DNA from: Diphasiastrum complanatum
Lineage: Eukaryota > Streptophyta > Lycopodiopsida > Lycopodiales > Lycopodiaceae
Assembly (NCBI GenBank): GCA_029204225.1
Contig: CM055095.1
Span: 39,612,141 to 39,676,140, forward strand
Direction: 5' to 3'
DNA: 64,000 nucleotides
The notes beneath the pieces are model-generated. The model ran no database searches. It was not told the DNA's origin and saw only the letters and a program-made list of their open reading frames with translations. The translations under genes were made by a program, and so were the position numbers. Shown one piece after another: positions 37,103-49,229 of this stretch (position 1 is the stretch's first letter; the number at the start of each line of letters is the position of its first letter).

Positions 37103-38460
37103 TGTTGGATTATTCTCTTTCCTACTAATCGACTAATCGGTTTTTAATCTTCATCCAATTGTTTATCCAGTTCTGTGGATTCTCATGTATTTTACGCAAT
37201 CTGCAAAATTACAAGTGTTTTAAAACAGTCTGCAGAAATACACGGAGTTTGACAATAGTGTCGAAAATTTTCTCTCACTACAAGACCCGACACTATCGCC
37301 TTTTTGCTACAGTCAATTGTCTCTGAAGCAACACTGTCAAAAATTGCAAGTAAAAATACAATGTCATGTTTTTCGCATTTTTTGCCTGTTAGAAATTTTG
37401 AGTAAAAATGTAGTGTCGCGTTTTTCGCATTTTTTGCCTGTCAGGAATTTTGAGTAAAAATGCAGTGTCACGTTGTTCGCATGTTTTGCCTGTTAGGAAT
37501 TTCGAATATAAATTAAGTGCCGCGTTTTTCGCATTTTTCGCCTGTCAAGAATTGCGAGTAAAAATGTAGTGTCGCAGTTTTCGCATTTTTTCAAAGTGCC
37601 TCAAATGTTAAGGAAATGACTTTGGCAAAGTGTGGGGCTCCCAATATTCAGGAAATGAGATTTTGTGACACTGTCGCATTTCTCACAAAAGTCGCAGTTT
37701 TTGCTTTTTCCCTGATGACAGTTATGTTCATTTCTGCAAAGTGACAGTCACGTTCATTTATGCAGACATACTGTTTATGGCCAAATGTCACCGCTTATCA
37801 GCAAGCAACTTTTGAGAAGAACTGAATGATTGCCAGCAGACTCCAGCCAATTGGCATCCGCATTTGACGACCTAATTGCTTAGTATGAATAGCTGTTCGT
37901 ATTTCAACATCTTAATTATGAGATCAAGTATTGAATAGTTAGCTTTCTCTCAAGCTTGCGAGCTTGAACACTCTTGAGCATTCTAGCTCAGTTCTTTAGA
38001 GTTGATAAGAGATTGCTATTGCGCTTATTGCTTATCAGTAGTTGTGCTTGATTCAGACTTATATTTTAGCCGCTCAGAGATAGCTTAGAGCACGCGGCTT
38101 CGATTCGCAACTTGTTGTACTCATTTATATCTGTTTCGCTTTCATACTGAATCAATACTATCTTCTTATTGCGTTCAGCTTTGTCTCAAAAAGTATGTTT
38201 CCGTAATTCTCTGTGACCGATTATTTGTCTAATAATTCAATGCTTTAATGTGTAGCTACATAATCACTGTAGTACTAATGATTTCAAAGTTAGTTACTAT
38301 AATCATTATTATTTTGTTCGAAATTGATAGGCGTAGTCATGCATGAGGAAGACTAGGAAGATAGTTTATTCCATTGCACATGATAAGTTTTCTTTCTTAT
38401 CGTTCGAACTATTTTTATTTGATTCTTTTAGACCTATCTTTTACACACCTCTTTCCAACA
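37103..38460 (+). mobile_element. 3' LTR of the plus-strand Ty1-copia element, 1.36 kb
   Basis: Starts TGTTGG directly after the polypurine tract and ends CCAACA, a perfect 6-bp inverted pair. It contains five tandem 52-bp units at 37349-37608. Confidence 0.85.
37349..37608 (+). repeat. five tandem 52-bp units inside an LTR
   Basis: The unit starts AGTAAAAATGTAGTGTCGCG and carries TTTTTCGCATTTTTTGCCTG. Unit starts at 37349, 37401, 37453, 37505 and 37557 are exactly 52 bases apart with substitutions only. The position in the 3' LTR, before any obvious TATA, suggests a U3 enhancer-like array; that function is inference. Confidence 0.9.
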
Positions 38461-38659
38461 CCTTTAGACCTTCATGCCTTCATGATTTCACATGCCTTTA
38501 GAATGCCTTCACAATGCGAGCACCAATTCGAAATGCCTTCAAAAAGTTAGCATGATACCCACCAGCTCTTCCTATCAAGCATTTTCGTGAAAATAGTTTC
38601 CAGTCAAGCTTTTCCCATCGACCTTTTCAACTGGCTTAGGGAAAAGCTTGCCCATGGCC

Positions 38660-39530
38660 ATCAGCAAGACAAGTAGCTTACATGTTTAATTTGGGTGCGA
38701 GCACCATGCAAAAGTACACACAACTCATTACAAAAGTTTTGAGTTCTCCATCCATGCTGTATTCATGTCATGTGCAGATTGGTGAGAGATTGGGCAAAAT
38801 CATGCAGAAGTTTTATAGTGTGGCATCCATTATACAAATAGTAGGGGCTATCAATGGCACCCACATAGGTTGCATGCTAAATTTGGCAAGAAGTACCATC
38901 CACCAGATTATTATTGTAGAAACAAGTATCACTTCATTGTGTTTTGAAGGAGTCTCTGACTCAAATAAAATATTTTGGGACACTTGTCGTGTGGCACATG
39001 GAGGAACACATGATGTGGCATACTTTTGAATGAGCTCGCTGCTATCATCATTCACATATCTCAATATGCCAAAAAAGCAAGTTGCATGTTTGATGGTTCG
39101 ACCTTTCCTGATCGGAGAGCATGTATACCTTATATTAACGTTTTTGCATCAAAGGGTACAATGCATCCACAGTTGGTCCGAAAAAAGAATTTGATGAGCA
39201 ATTGAATAAGGCAAGGGTGTGCATCGAGAATACATTTTCACTACTACAGAATCATTGGAAAATTTTGAAGAGTTTGAATGTGGACATCAAATACAACGCA
39301 TAGATAATTGTGGCATGTTGTGTCCTGTACAACATGTGTCAGTTTTGGGGTAAAAGTGACTTGAGATTCATGACGAGCACATTGTGCTAGATGTCAGAGG
39401 AGCAGTGCCCCCAAAGGTCAATGAGTCAGCAACAGGTGCACGATGTGCAGGCCACCGAATTCATGACACACTCTTCACGGATTGGTGCAATTGAGCTATT
39501 GTGGATGGGGGGACATGAGTAGGCTAGCTA
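38660..39530 (+). pseudogene. PIF/Harbinger transposase remnant (DDE_Tnp_4 type)
   Basis: Conserved blocks in order: VGAINGTHIGCML (about 38841-38879), where the first catalytic Asp is replaced by Asn; EGVSDSNKIFWD (38948-38982); GGTHDVAYF with the second Asp (39002-39028); and KARVCIENTF with the catalytic Glu (about 39208-39237), then LLQNHWKILKSLN. Stops and frameshifts separate the blocks (39027, near 39150-39190, 39301). Family knowledge: cut-and-paste transposase acting with a Myb-like partner, which is not found here. Confidence 0.75.
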
Positions 39531-39839
39531 GAAGAGTGGGATGCTAAAGTATGTGTTTAGATAGCATGTGTTGTGTGGAATAATTATGGCAATACTACAT
39601 GATGTACCAATCAATGACAATAAAGATTTCTTTGCAATTATTGTCTTTGTAGTTTGTATTGCTATCGACATCATTCGTCTTAATCTTGACTATCTACCCT
39701 TATACGGAATTAATTTCTCAATATATGACATTTTATTTGCCTAGCTTTGCTATATCTATAAATTTCAACAAGAAAAAAAATTGTCTAATGTGCGTGCACT
39801 AGATAAAATATTCAAGAAATGTGCAAGTTTCCCATGCAA

Positions 39840-40370
39840 CGTTTGAGTTGAGATACTTGGGGTTACATTTGAAATGTCAAAGAAGCACACCACTATAAGA
39901 AAGTGTGTTAGATTGGAGACTAGAGTTTGTGTTGCCTTGTCAGATTGGCAATTGGTGATTCAATTGCAAGAAATTTATGATGCTTTCAAAATTGGCATTG
40001 TGGCATCCAAATAATGCCAGACTTTTCAAAGGCAAATGAAAATATCATTGCATTCCTTATGCATACGATTGCCTTCAGTTGCATGAATGAAATAATGCAT
40101 GTCATAGTTTGAGCAAATCAAAGGTATTTCACATGCGGTGGGCACCATGATGGGAGCCATGTTCCTATCATAATTCCAATTCAAACAATCCATGATTACT
40201 TCAATAGAAAGGGCTGTTACTCCACTATGTTCTAGGTGGTGCTGAATGTAAACTTTGTTATTTGGGACAACTATGACGTGGGGTGGGAATGCACTATGCA
40301 TGATTGGAACCTCTCTCAATAGTCAAACTTTGTACAAAGGTGTGTAGCCATTAGACATGGTACTTTAATT
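39840..40370 (+). pseudogene. second PIF/Harbinger transposase remnant
   Basis: Reads ETRVCVALSDWQLV near 39920, FEQIKGISHAVGTMMGAM near 40110-40160 (aligned with the G-x-I-D-G-T-H region), then in another frame VLNVNFVIWDNYDVGWECTMHDWNLSQ-like blocks at about 40235-40320 (quoted in part). It covers the N-terminal half and middle of the transposase; the Glu-containing end is absent. More decayed than its neighbour at 38660-39530. Confidence 0.6.
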
Positions 40371-40621
40371 AATTTGAATCCTCCAGGTTAGAATTCTTGG
40401 ACTCCTAATTTCTTTGCAGTGCTTCCCAAGAATCTCTAAAACTCGTAGCTCCTTAATCTATCTAAGTAGTAGTTTATTTGGCACATTAGTCATCTTGATA
40501 TTGTGGAGAGCTAATCTATATCTATTATTAGCATGCTCTTGAAGTTGAGGTGGCCTTATCTCAACTCCTAGTACAATAAAAATTTAATCATGGATCACAA
40601 GAAGGGATTCCAACCCTACTT

Positions 40622-40690
40622 CTTAAATGCTTCTTGGTTTTCAAGGGGATTTGAACTTGAGACCAAAGCAAATCACCCCCTACCCCCTTG
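40622..40690 (-). mobile_element. truncated SINE copy related to 32458-32543
   Basis: The minus strand reads CTTTGGTCTCAAGTTCAAAT, then CCCCTTGAAAACCAAGAAG, matching the 3' two thirds of the SINE at 32458-32543 including a diverged B box. The A-box part is not recognisable. Confidence 0.6.
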
Positions 40691-40770
40691 GATTTATTTT
40701 TTAAATGGAATAAGTGGAAGATGATAACCTATCATGGCTTTCCAAGACTAGGGTAGCATTACTTGACATG

Positions 40771-40909
40771 ATGAATGTTTTGACTAGAAATTGACCAAAA
40801 ATTGAGATCAATACAATATGATGGTGTTATCGAATCACCCATGAATGTTTTGAGTAGAAATTGTCCAAAAATTGAGATCAATACAATATGATGGTGTTAT
40901 CGAATTACC
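40771..40909. repeat. 70-bp tandem duplication
   Basis: ATGAATGTTTTGA(C/G)TAGAAATTG begins at 40771 and again at 40841; the units differ at only a few bases through TGGTGTTATCGAAT. Confidence 0.9.
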
Positions 40910-43900
40910 AAACTTCTATTCAAAGAGACACACACAAAATAAAGATAAGCAAGATCTATGAGTAATTGATTGCCAATAGTCTACTGAAAGTTGCTACTAC
41001 AAGGGAAATAAGGTAGGTAGTGCACCCCAATTTGCACTTTCACTACTCTAGTATTTCTATGATGTTAATGCCTTAAGGATGGATGAAAAATACTCCAAAT
41101 AATACCAAATTTGGATGACAAGAACAATTTGAACATAACTTTCAAAAAGGTGAATCTGTGTAGGCTTGATACAAAGTGATAAAGTTTGACCAATTTGGTC
41201 AAAGCGAGTCAAACTTAGTTCTTTGAAAACTTTGAGGTCTTCTTGACCTATGTGGGAGCCCTGAATAGCCTCAAAACATATTTCTAGATGTAAAAGATTC
41301 TTCTTTGGGGCTCACGTGCACTTCATATAGTGTGGATAGAGAATGCTACCTCGAGTCATCGGCCTCCAAACTCATACAAATTAGCTTTTTCCAAAGTTCT
41401 TACAAATAAGCACTTTCATTATAGGCACCTCTTTTGTCTTGTGGCCTTTGGAGAGTTGACCTTATCCTTTTGAAGTGGCACTTGACCCTTAGAAAGATTC
41501 TCTACCAACTATTGAGGCCTAGACTTGACCATGGAGTTGGCATTTGTACATTTATTCACACCCAATGCCTAAACATTCACATTAATTTAGATTCTCCAAG
41601 GTTGCTATTATCCTTGTCCACCTTATTCTCTAAGGTGGAGAAGGATAAGCAATATTAATCCTTTTGCAATTGCTATGTTAGGTATCCTTCATCCATTGAA
41701 GACTCGCTATCGTCTTGTAGCAAGTTTCGCTGTTCCTGCACCTCAGCCAGCTACAGCCATAACCAACTTCCTCTTGAAGGATACCTAGGACATAGGGATG
41801 TTTGATGCTATTTGCATGGACCTTGCCATTGAGATATTAAGAAAGGGGGAGTTGGGCTGAGAGCAACACATGTACTTTTTCTCTTCCAGTACTTTATATA
41901 TGATATTTAACTTCCTTGCACGAGAGTGCAGACCCGAGACGTAGATGCTAGCACTGTACCTGCTGCTTCTGCTGCTGCTGCAAAAGCGGTTGGTCCAAAA
42001 CAGTATCATCCAATGTCCATGATCTGGATTCTGGACTTTCGAGTGTGACACTGCGATGTTTTGAGTAACAGGGACCAAGATAGAAACAAAACAGCATACT
42101 ACAAACAAGCTACAACCTATCACACCTACTGTGTACATATGGACGTTTGCCAACTTACTGCAAGACTTGAGCTGCTCTACAGTCTAGATGGGTATCTGGT
42201 TGGCTGGTTGCTATATAAATCTTAAGTTTTAGCTCTTTCATCAAGCCTGTGTATGAAGGTTCTTCTACTGCAGCCTACTCTCAGAAAATTATAGTTTGAC
42301 TAATGTACCCTACAATGTACAATGTACAGCCTACAAAGTTCAAACTTCGCTGCTGTCTACTGACTGACCCCGAACAGAAAAAAGCTAGAAAACAACTACT
42401 GAATCATGAATGTCCCAAGACTGAGGACTCCCAACTTCCAGAATCCAAACTTAACTCACGTTGTCATCCCTGATGCTGTCTGTGCATGCATTTGAATAGA
42501 CAAGTTGCTAGTTGAACTAAACATTTTGTGAGAGTCAGATTTCTAATAGTTTTTATTGCAAAAGTGCTCTCAGCAACTCAACCTGGTCGCTCGATGCGTT
42601 ACATTGAAACTTGCAAGGCGAATCGCAGTGAAATGCAACGTGAAATAAGTGATTTATTCAGAAAGCTCATGTTTCATGATGTCGTGGGATTCTACCCTCC
42701 TCAATCTCTGGCAAGGATCATTGTTTCAACTTTCATTGCAGTAAAATTGATGGACTTATATGAAATCATGCTCACATCTGCACCGATCATGATGAACCTG
42801 CGGTCCATTCCTTGATCCGAGGACCTAGATGAAGATCAGATCAATTTTAATTTTTCCCCCAAAATAAGAGAGCAAAGTTTCGCTATAATGTATGATAGCA
42901 ACCCATTACCAACTTCCGACTATCATGATTCATGGCAGGCTATGGTGTTAAAGCAACAAAGTTTAGAGCTTGAAAGTTGAAACCAGTGGCCCAAGGGCCT
43001 TGCCCTGACTGCTCCTGACTCCTGAGCTAGTCTCGATTCTCAACTTTCAAGTTTCAACGATCTCGATTCATTGCTCACAGAAGTTTTAAGAGGAGCCCAT
43101 TCACTTACTCAAACTAGCTCAGTAGCTCCACTTTATACTTCACACATATTAAGTCACTACTCGAAACGACTTCACAGCTGGTAGCAAAGCTAATTTAAAA
43201 GCTGTTATTCAGCACACATATCTCAGATTCTGAGCGAGTCCACACTCTAGAGTCTACCTTCTGACAACCCACCAGGAAAATCGTCCGTAAAAGATCCCTC
43301 TCTAGGGCGCTAGAGTTATAGGTGTTGTAGCACTTGAGTACACCCTGCACTGCCTTACACTTTGCCATACATGTAAGTTTGTAACGAACAAATGTCAATT
43401 TTCTCATCATACCAAAAATAGAACTACCATAACAAAAACAAAATATAACTAGCTGTATTTTAACTTGCATTATAGTCTATAGCTGTGCCTATGCTCTGAA
43501 TATGGGCATCATGTGAGAATGGGACCGGTATTCTTTACCAAAAAAAACATATCTCATAAAAAACTTGGAGGATGTTGGTTCCAAAAATTTGGAAGATGGT
43601 GATTTTGAAAAATGTGAAGTAGTATGATCTTCTAAAAAACTTCTATGTTGAAGAGAAAAATTACAAGGATTCCAATTTCCAACCTTCCACCTTTTACAAA
43701 ATATAGCACCTACTAACCGTACTAAATCATCTTATGAAATTATAGAAAATTTCAAGATTGTGAGCACATTTAGATTTATCTCTCTAGACTCTAGACCCTA
43801 AATTATGTACAATACTTGCAACTTGCAAGGAAAGTCTCAAAATTGATTCTAAGATGGATAGAGCAATTTCTTAGAAAGCCCATTATTCTATGGAGGAAAA

Positions 43901-44994
43901 GGTTCCCAGCCTTCTAGAATGACAAAACTTTTGTGCTCAAAGATTTTGAAGGCAACTTTTCAAATCAAGAAGACTTAAAAGATCAAGAAAACCTTGCACT
44001 TTTTTGTACAGGCAAAAAAAAATGCAATGCTTAACATAAACAACTCTGTGTTCTATCATCACTTCGTGAGATCTTATGGGGTTAGAAAGTAAAAACTCAC
44101 AAGTTGTCACAACCCTTGAAAATGTAATGTAATAGACGCGATTTCAAAAGCGGTTTCCCACACAGGCTTGCTCTTATGGGCGTCAAAAAATCTTAAATCG
44201 TGTAGTTTATACAGACCTATTTTTCTTTCCAAGTACAACTATTAAAATAGCCATATCTCCCACCGACCACATCATGGCGATTTGTGCCAAGGCAAGTAAA
44301 AGAAGTAGTAGGTACTAGAAAGGCGTTACAGTGGCAATTTGCAAAGTCTAAGGAGGAAGAGCTGGCTCCTGCTGCTGAGGAGAATCAGGCAGGCGCCCAG
44401 ATATCATGCATGGACTACAGCTTGTACTTGCTGCAATCATACGGACAAGTGTGGGAGACACACAGACATGAGAGTGGAGTGAAGTGGAGTGTGGAAACTG
44501 GAGCTTTCAGCTTAGTGAAGTGATCGTTCTGATTCGTGTGTTTTGTGTGTGAGTATGTGTAACGGCCAGTAGTAGCAAGGCTGGGCTGCTATAGCTGCTG
44601 CCTGCTGCTGCAGTATCCATAGCCAAAAGCATAGCTATGTAGTATGCAACATGTGGGAGAGTTTCACATTCAATGTGGAGTGATGACCCACTTCACCACT
44701 CCTCTATAACTGCCGATAAATGTGCAAGCTCTAGGATTATTTCTTAAAAATTGGTATCATGAAAATTTAGAGGATCTCATGAAATTTTTGACCATCTTCT
44801 AATATAGGCCTATATACTCTTTAATGAGTAATGATCTTGCTGAAAATGGAGAATTGAGGATAAATAAAAAAAGGCTTACTAGTTGATGAATGTTAACCAT
44901 AAATGAAACCCAAGGGTTTAGGGTTTAAGGTTTAGAACCATGTTAAACATGTTCTCTTTTTAACATTCAATTTCCCTGGGCATTATGTATTATA
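40910..44994. other. 4-kb stretch without a recognised gene
   Basis: Short open frames (42528-42815 plus, 41785-42153 minus, 44284-44523 plus) match no family I know and lack supporting splice signals. The region at 41640-43500 is less AT-rich than its surroundings and could hold an unrecognised non-coding or untranslated segment. Simple GCTGCT triplets occur near 41960 and 44590. Confidence 0.4.
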
Positions 44995-45125
44995 GAAGGA
45001 GCCGGGCACATGCCATTCTGCCCGGTAAGGATTTTTTAAAAAAATTGGGCGAGGCCCGAAGGGGCCGAGCCTAGGTTTCTTTGGAAAGCCGAACCGGGCA
45101 GAATGGCCTGTGCCTGGGTGCCTTC
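44995..45125. repeat. 131-bp palindrome
   Basis: The left arm 44995-45026 (GAAGGAGCCGGGCAC...) and right arm 45093-45125 pair over about 32 positions with a few mismatches, including a perfect GCCATTCTGCCCGGT pairing. The loop contains a second palindrome (GGCCCGAAGGGGCC-like). GC-rich against an AT-rich background. Confidence 0.75.
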
Positions 45126-45130
45126 CATTG

Positions 45131-45361
45131 CGTAATGGATACCTCGGATTTTTTCACATGCCCATTATGAAGCATAATGGGCAGTTTGACTTTGACTGAC
45201 CATTGAAAATGCACCACGTGGCAACTGTACGGACGCCGTATGGATGGGCATTTAAAGGCAGAAAAAAAAGAAGCAGAATCTGCCTTTGAAAAAAATGCAT
45301 ACATTTTTTGCTTTTTAATTTGTCTAAAAATTTGCATAATATTCAGGAGGTATCCATTACG
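45131..45361. mobile_element. 231-bp MITE-like element
   Basis: Perfect 15-bp terminal inverted repeats CGTAATGGATACCTC (45131-45145) and GAGGTATCCATTACG (45347-45361). Inside, GCCCATTATG-AAG-CATAATGGGC (45160-45182) forms a perfect 10-bp hairpin. It is non-coding. A clear target duplication was not identified, so the superfamily is open. Confidence 0.65.
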
Positions 45362-46919
45362 TAGCTCTAAAGTTGGTCAGGGCCAAAGACATTGTAGCTC
45401 TAAGTGCCCAAGTAACTCCACAAAAGCCAAAATTTTTTTAGTTGTCTACGTTGGTCAAGTGAAGCATACAAGCCAAGACATTTCAAGTGTCATAGTGACT
45501 AGAGCTTGGAATGCTGAGGCATGGGGGCTTTACCCCTCACAAGATCATGCATTATGGGAGCAACACAATATGCTTGTGAAGCCCATGGCAATGCCTTACT
45601 CATTTTTTGTTTTGTTTTTGAACTGCTTAACTAGCGAAACGTTGAAAAAAAAAAATACTTAGCATAGCTTTCTACTTTCGGGGGGGAAGTCCCTAGGGAG
45701 GGGACATTATAAGATGGCATTTGGGCCCCTAGATGTAATGCCTTACTTGTTTTTTTTTTTTTGTTTTGTTTTTGAACCGCTTAACTAGCAAAACAGAAAA
45801 CGAATATTGAGCATAGCTTTCTACTTTTGGGGAGAAGTCCTGGCATTTGGGCCCCTTCCCTTGGGGTGGGAGTTCCTCAAACCACATAACATCTTTGATG
45901 AAGATTTCACTCTATAAATAAAGCCCATCAATGCCCAAAGGGAATAGAGTTTTCATAATGGTCCTTGGCCAAGATATGATTAATTGAGAGGGTCAAAAAT
46001 TTAATTTATGTGAGATAATAGAAAGTATTTCGAATCTTGGAATAAGAAAGATATGAACATCTTTGAAATGGCAAAGCAAAAAATGAAAATTTGGTATATT
46101 TCAATGAGAAAAAAACTCTAGTTATTTTAGTTGATGTTTGATTGAAGCTTAGAATCGATAGAAAGGCACTCATGTGATGGAGTCTTACTTCATAAATTGT
46201 GAATTACAACTAATAATGAGTTGGGCAATTTTGAGCCAAAAGAGTGCCAAAAACAAGACTTTTAGCTTTTATTTTGTACATTTCAAATGGGCCTTTTGAC
46301 CCATGTATTTGCGCACATGGTGTAAGATTGGATTTAGATGGGTGAATCAACTCGATGTTGGTTTCTAAAAGCAATGTAAATTCATTACTCAAAAGGATTC
46401 TTGAAATCCTGGTCTAAAATATGGCAACTTGGGAGGCCCAAAGTGGGGACTCTAAAGTCCAGATTTTGACATGATATTGGTTGAGCTTGAAGTCACAACT
46501 CGATGCTTGAAGCTTCAAACATTTAGCTCTTGTGAAATTTATAGCTTTCAAAATTTCTCAACCATTTAATATTGGAAACTCATTCATCAAAATTCTAAAT
46601 ATTGTTCCTACAATGCAAGATTAATCACCTTAGAGGATAGCCATTGCAGCCCGACAAGTCAATGGCAAAGCGACCTCCCCTGCACACACTAAATATTAAC
46701 ATTGAGATGTGCCACTTCAAGGATGAAAACCTGCAAGTAGTATGTCAACCTACTAAAGGCAAAATAAGTAGGTCTGCAAAACCTATCAAATTTAGAATGG
46801 TAGGTGAATTCAAAATGATTAGCCTTTTTGTAATGAGTAATAGGTTTTTCATGAACACAAAAGATGATCCTTTACATGACTTTTAATTATGAAAAATTGG
46901 CCTTTCTGTTGACCAAGTA
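45362..46919. other. no gene recognised apart from a local tandem duplication
   Basis: AT-rich sequence. The open frame at 45240-45662 starts inside the MITE and has no recognisable domain. Confidence 0.4.
45591..45870. repeat. two-copy tandem duplication, about 147 bp
   Basis: ATGCCTTACT followed by a T-rich stretch, GCTTAACTAGC, AGCATAGCTTTCTACTTT and TGGCATTTGGGCCCC occurs from 45591 and again from 45738. The copies differ in T and A run lengths and by a small deletion in the second. Confidence 0.85.
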
Positions 46920-47036
46920 GAACCTCTAGGCCACATCATAGCCATGTTGGATAAGAGTATTACGTGCAATGATGAGACCTAGGTTCAAATCATAAATTGT
47001 GCTTGTAAAAGAGAAATCAAGGAGCTTATGCTCCTA
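46920..47036 (+). mobile_element. possible tRNA-derived SINE
   Basis: An A-box-like TAGCCATGTTGG (46939-46950) and a B-box-like GGTTCAAATC (46982-46991) lie at tRNA-like spacing. No target duplication or second copy was found, so this is only suggestive. Confidence 0.25.
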
Positions 47037-47362
47037 AATTATTGAAGAAACCTTGTGTTTCTACTTTTTTTTTTCAAAGCTTTAGTATTTTTCCTGTCTT
47101 TGCTTACAGTTCTCTCTATCGGGCTAGGCCGACATATCGGGTGAGGACGACGCCGACTAATCGGGCATCCACAAGCCAAGTCCAAGACAACATATCGGGC
47201 ATGGACGAACAATCAGACATCAGTTACTCAAGCGTGAAGTTTTTTTTATAACTATCACGATCCACCGCCGCCACACAACGTTAACAAAGACGTAGTTAGC
47301 TTAAACTTAGCTAATCAAATCTTGTAATCTAACCCAATATGATAAATGTATTGGATAGATAT
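47037..47362 (+). repeat. left copy of an inverted repeat (about 300 bp)
   Basis: From TTGAAGAAACCTTGTGT through GGCCGACAT, GGGCGTGAAGTT-like, CACCGCCGCCA, TTAGCTTAAACTTAGCTAATC and TCTTGTAATCTAA, the sequence matches the reverse complement of 50038-50311. Possibly a retrotransposon LTR or leader in both orientations. Confidence 0.75.
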
Positions 47363-47529
47363 ACATAGATAAGAATCAGTTACAGGTGTGCAGATGACGA
47401 AAGTACAAAATGGATGTGCTGTCTGTAGGAGATCGTGGGTGGCTAAAAAGTTTCTTAAGAAGCAAGGCAAAGACAAGACATACATTGGCTACCAAGGTGA
47501 AAAGTATGTCAAGTTGATTTGTGTGGGTT

Positions 47530-48150
47530 ATGGTAAGGTAATGACTTATCTTCTAAAAGCTTGACATCTTTGCTTATGAATATAGATCCATTGTCAATAT
47601 CAAGGACCTTGTACTCAATTGGATAACCAATAAATATGCATTTGGAAGAGGTTGAATCCAACTTCTTCCTGAGTTTCTATGATACTTGGGGATAGTAGAT
47701 GCATCTAAAAACTTTGAGATGGCTTATGTTGGCTTTCTACCTATATAGGATTATATTGTTTGCAACCTTTGTGCTGGAATAATTCTACACATAGCATTTT
47801 GTAGCTATGGCTTCACTCGAGTATTTCTTGGGTAGGTGTGTGTGATTTTACATGGATCTAACAGCTTCAAGAAGAGTTATGTTCTTTCATTCTGCTATCC
47901 CATTTTGTTGAGGAATATTTCTAGTTTCTCTGACAAGAACTTTGGAGTCTTTATACTCAATGGTACGTTCATTTGTTGTGAATTTTACAATGTACTCTTG
48001 ATTTGCAATCTTGCTTATTGATAGCAGGTTCTTGGTAAGGCCTGGTATGTAAAGAACATCCGATATGGTTTTTGATGAACCATTCTAAAATTGCAGTCAT
48101 ATGGTGCCTTCGACTTCCATTTGGTGGCTGCTTGAACCACTAAGATATAT
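47530..48150 (-). pseudogene. Ty1-copia protease/integrase remnant
   Basis: On the minus strand a degraded SDVLYIPGLTKNLL-like block (about 48075-48020) is followed by an IPQQNGI-like integrase motif region (about 47920-47890) and further broken frames. Many stops. It is a short relic. Confidence 0.5.
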
Positions 48151-49229
48151 GTCTCTCCCGATATTCATTGTGTTGAGAAACACAAACCATTCTTTACTTG
48201 ATGTGATGATTGCTAACATGAATTAATACCTCTGATAGCTGATAACATAGGAGTCAATGACATGTGTTTTACTATCTTCTTGAGGTGTCGTAGACAATCA
48301 TGGAAGTGTAGACGTTATCGCTATGCAAGTATGATAATTGTAGTGTGTTATCAAAACAAGAAAGAGTGAATAAAATCATATAATTCAAGATATGATATGT
48401 GCAATAAAAATCCTAAATGAGCTAAGAATAATAATTCTTTATAAATTTGGTGTGCAGAATAAGCTAGAATATAGATCACTACACTCATATTTGTCATAAA
48501 ATAGCTTATGATCATGCATAGCACTATGTGTCTCACACTACTTTGCACACTGTAAACTCTCTTGCAATCACCTCTGAATGATCAATTTCTTCCTTTATAC
48601 ACCTCACTACATGCATCTCTCATCACCTTTGTTGTTGGCATTTAGTCACTATTTAGCAACAAACTAGCCATCTTGTAATCTTAAGATTAACAATACAATT
48701 AATAGATCTGGTAATAGATGGTAGTGATTTTGAATAACAAAGCCTTATTACAGTTCGTGGTAGTTTGTAGAGCACCATAGAATTCGATTGTTTTTAGACT
48801 GTCTTTATCACATTTTCATATCTACAAGAAATACAATGTATTTCTGTAGGTGTCGAAAAGTTCACATTTTTTGAGATTTTGAAGAAGGCCCAAAATAACA
48901 TGATCTGCATGTATCTTTGATACTTCTCATTTTTCAACCTATTGTAAAACTTTGTGTAAATCTACAGGTAGTTGAACTGTCACTAGATTGTGAGTACATC
49001 TACAGTGTCACAGATTTTTGGCTTTTTCACTTGTGTAGAATCAAGTGTTTTTCTGTAGAATTGCATCTACAGTTGACAAAAAATAAAAATTACTAGGAAA
49101 AAAAAGTTCCCACTATTTAGATGGATCAGAGCGTGAAGGGAGATTAACTCCAACATATATATGCTTGGGTTTATCTTCTAAAGGGTTAAAATCAAGTCTT
49201 TGATGTCTTTTTCAAGCTAAAAAATGCAA
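48151..49229. other. non-coding, LTR-like AT-rich sequence
   Basis: Around 48790-49080, TGTATTTCTGTAGGTGTCGA-like words recur that resemble the U3 blocks at 33400 and 37230. No coding content is recognised. Confidence 0.35.

Noticed and set aside
42528-42815. 95-codon open frame, plus strand
   Set aside because: Begins at a non-ATG codon, no recognised domain and no neighbouring exon.
44284-44523. 79-codon open frame
   Set aside because: No homology recognised; low-complexity Glu/Ala stretch and no supporting splice sites.
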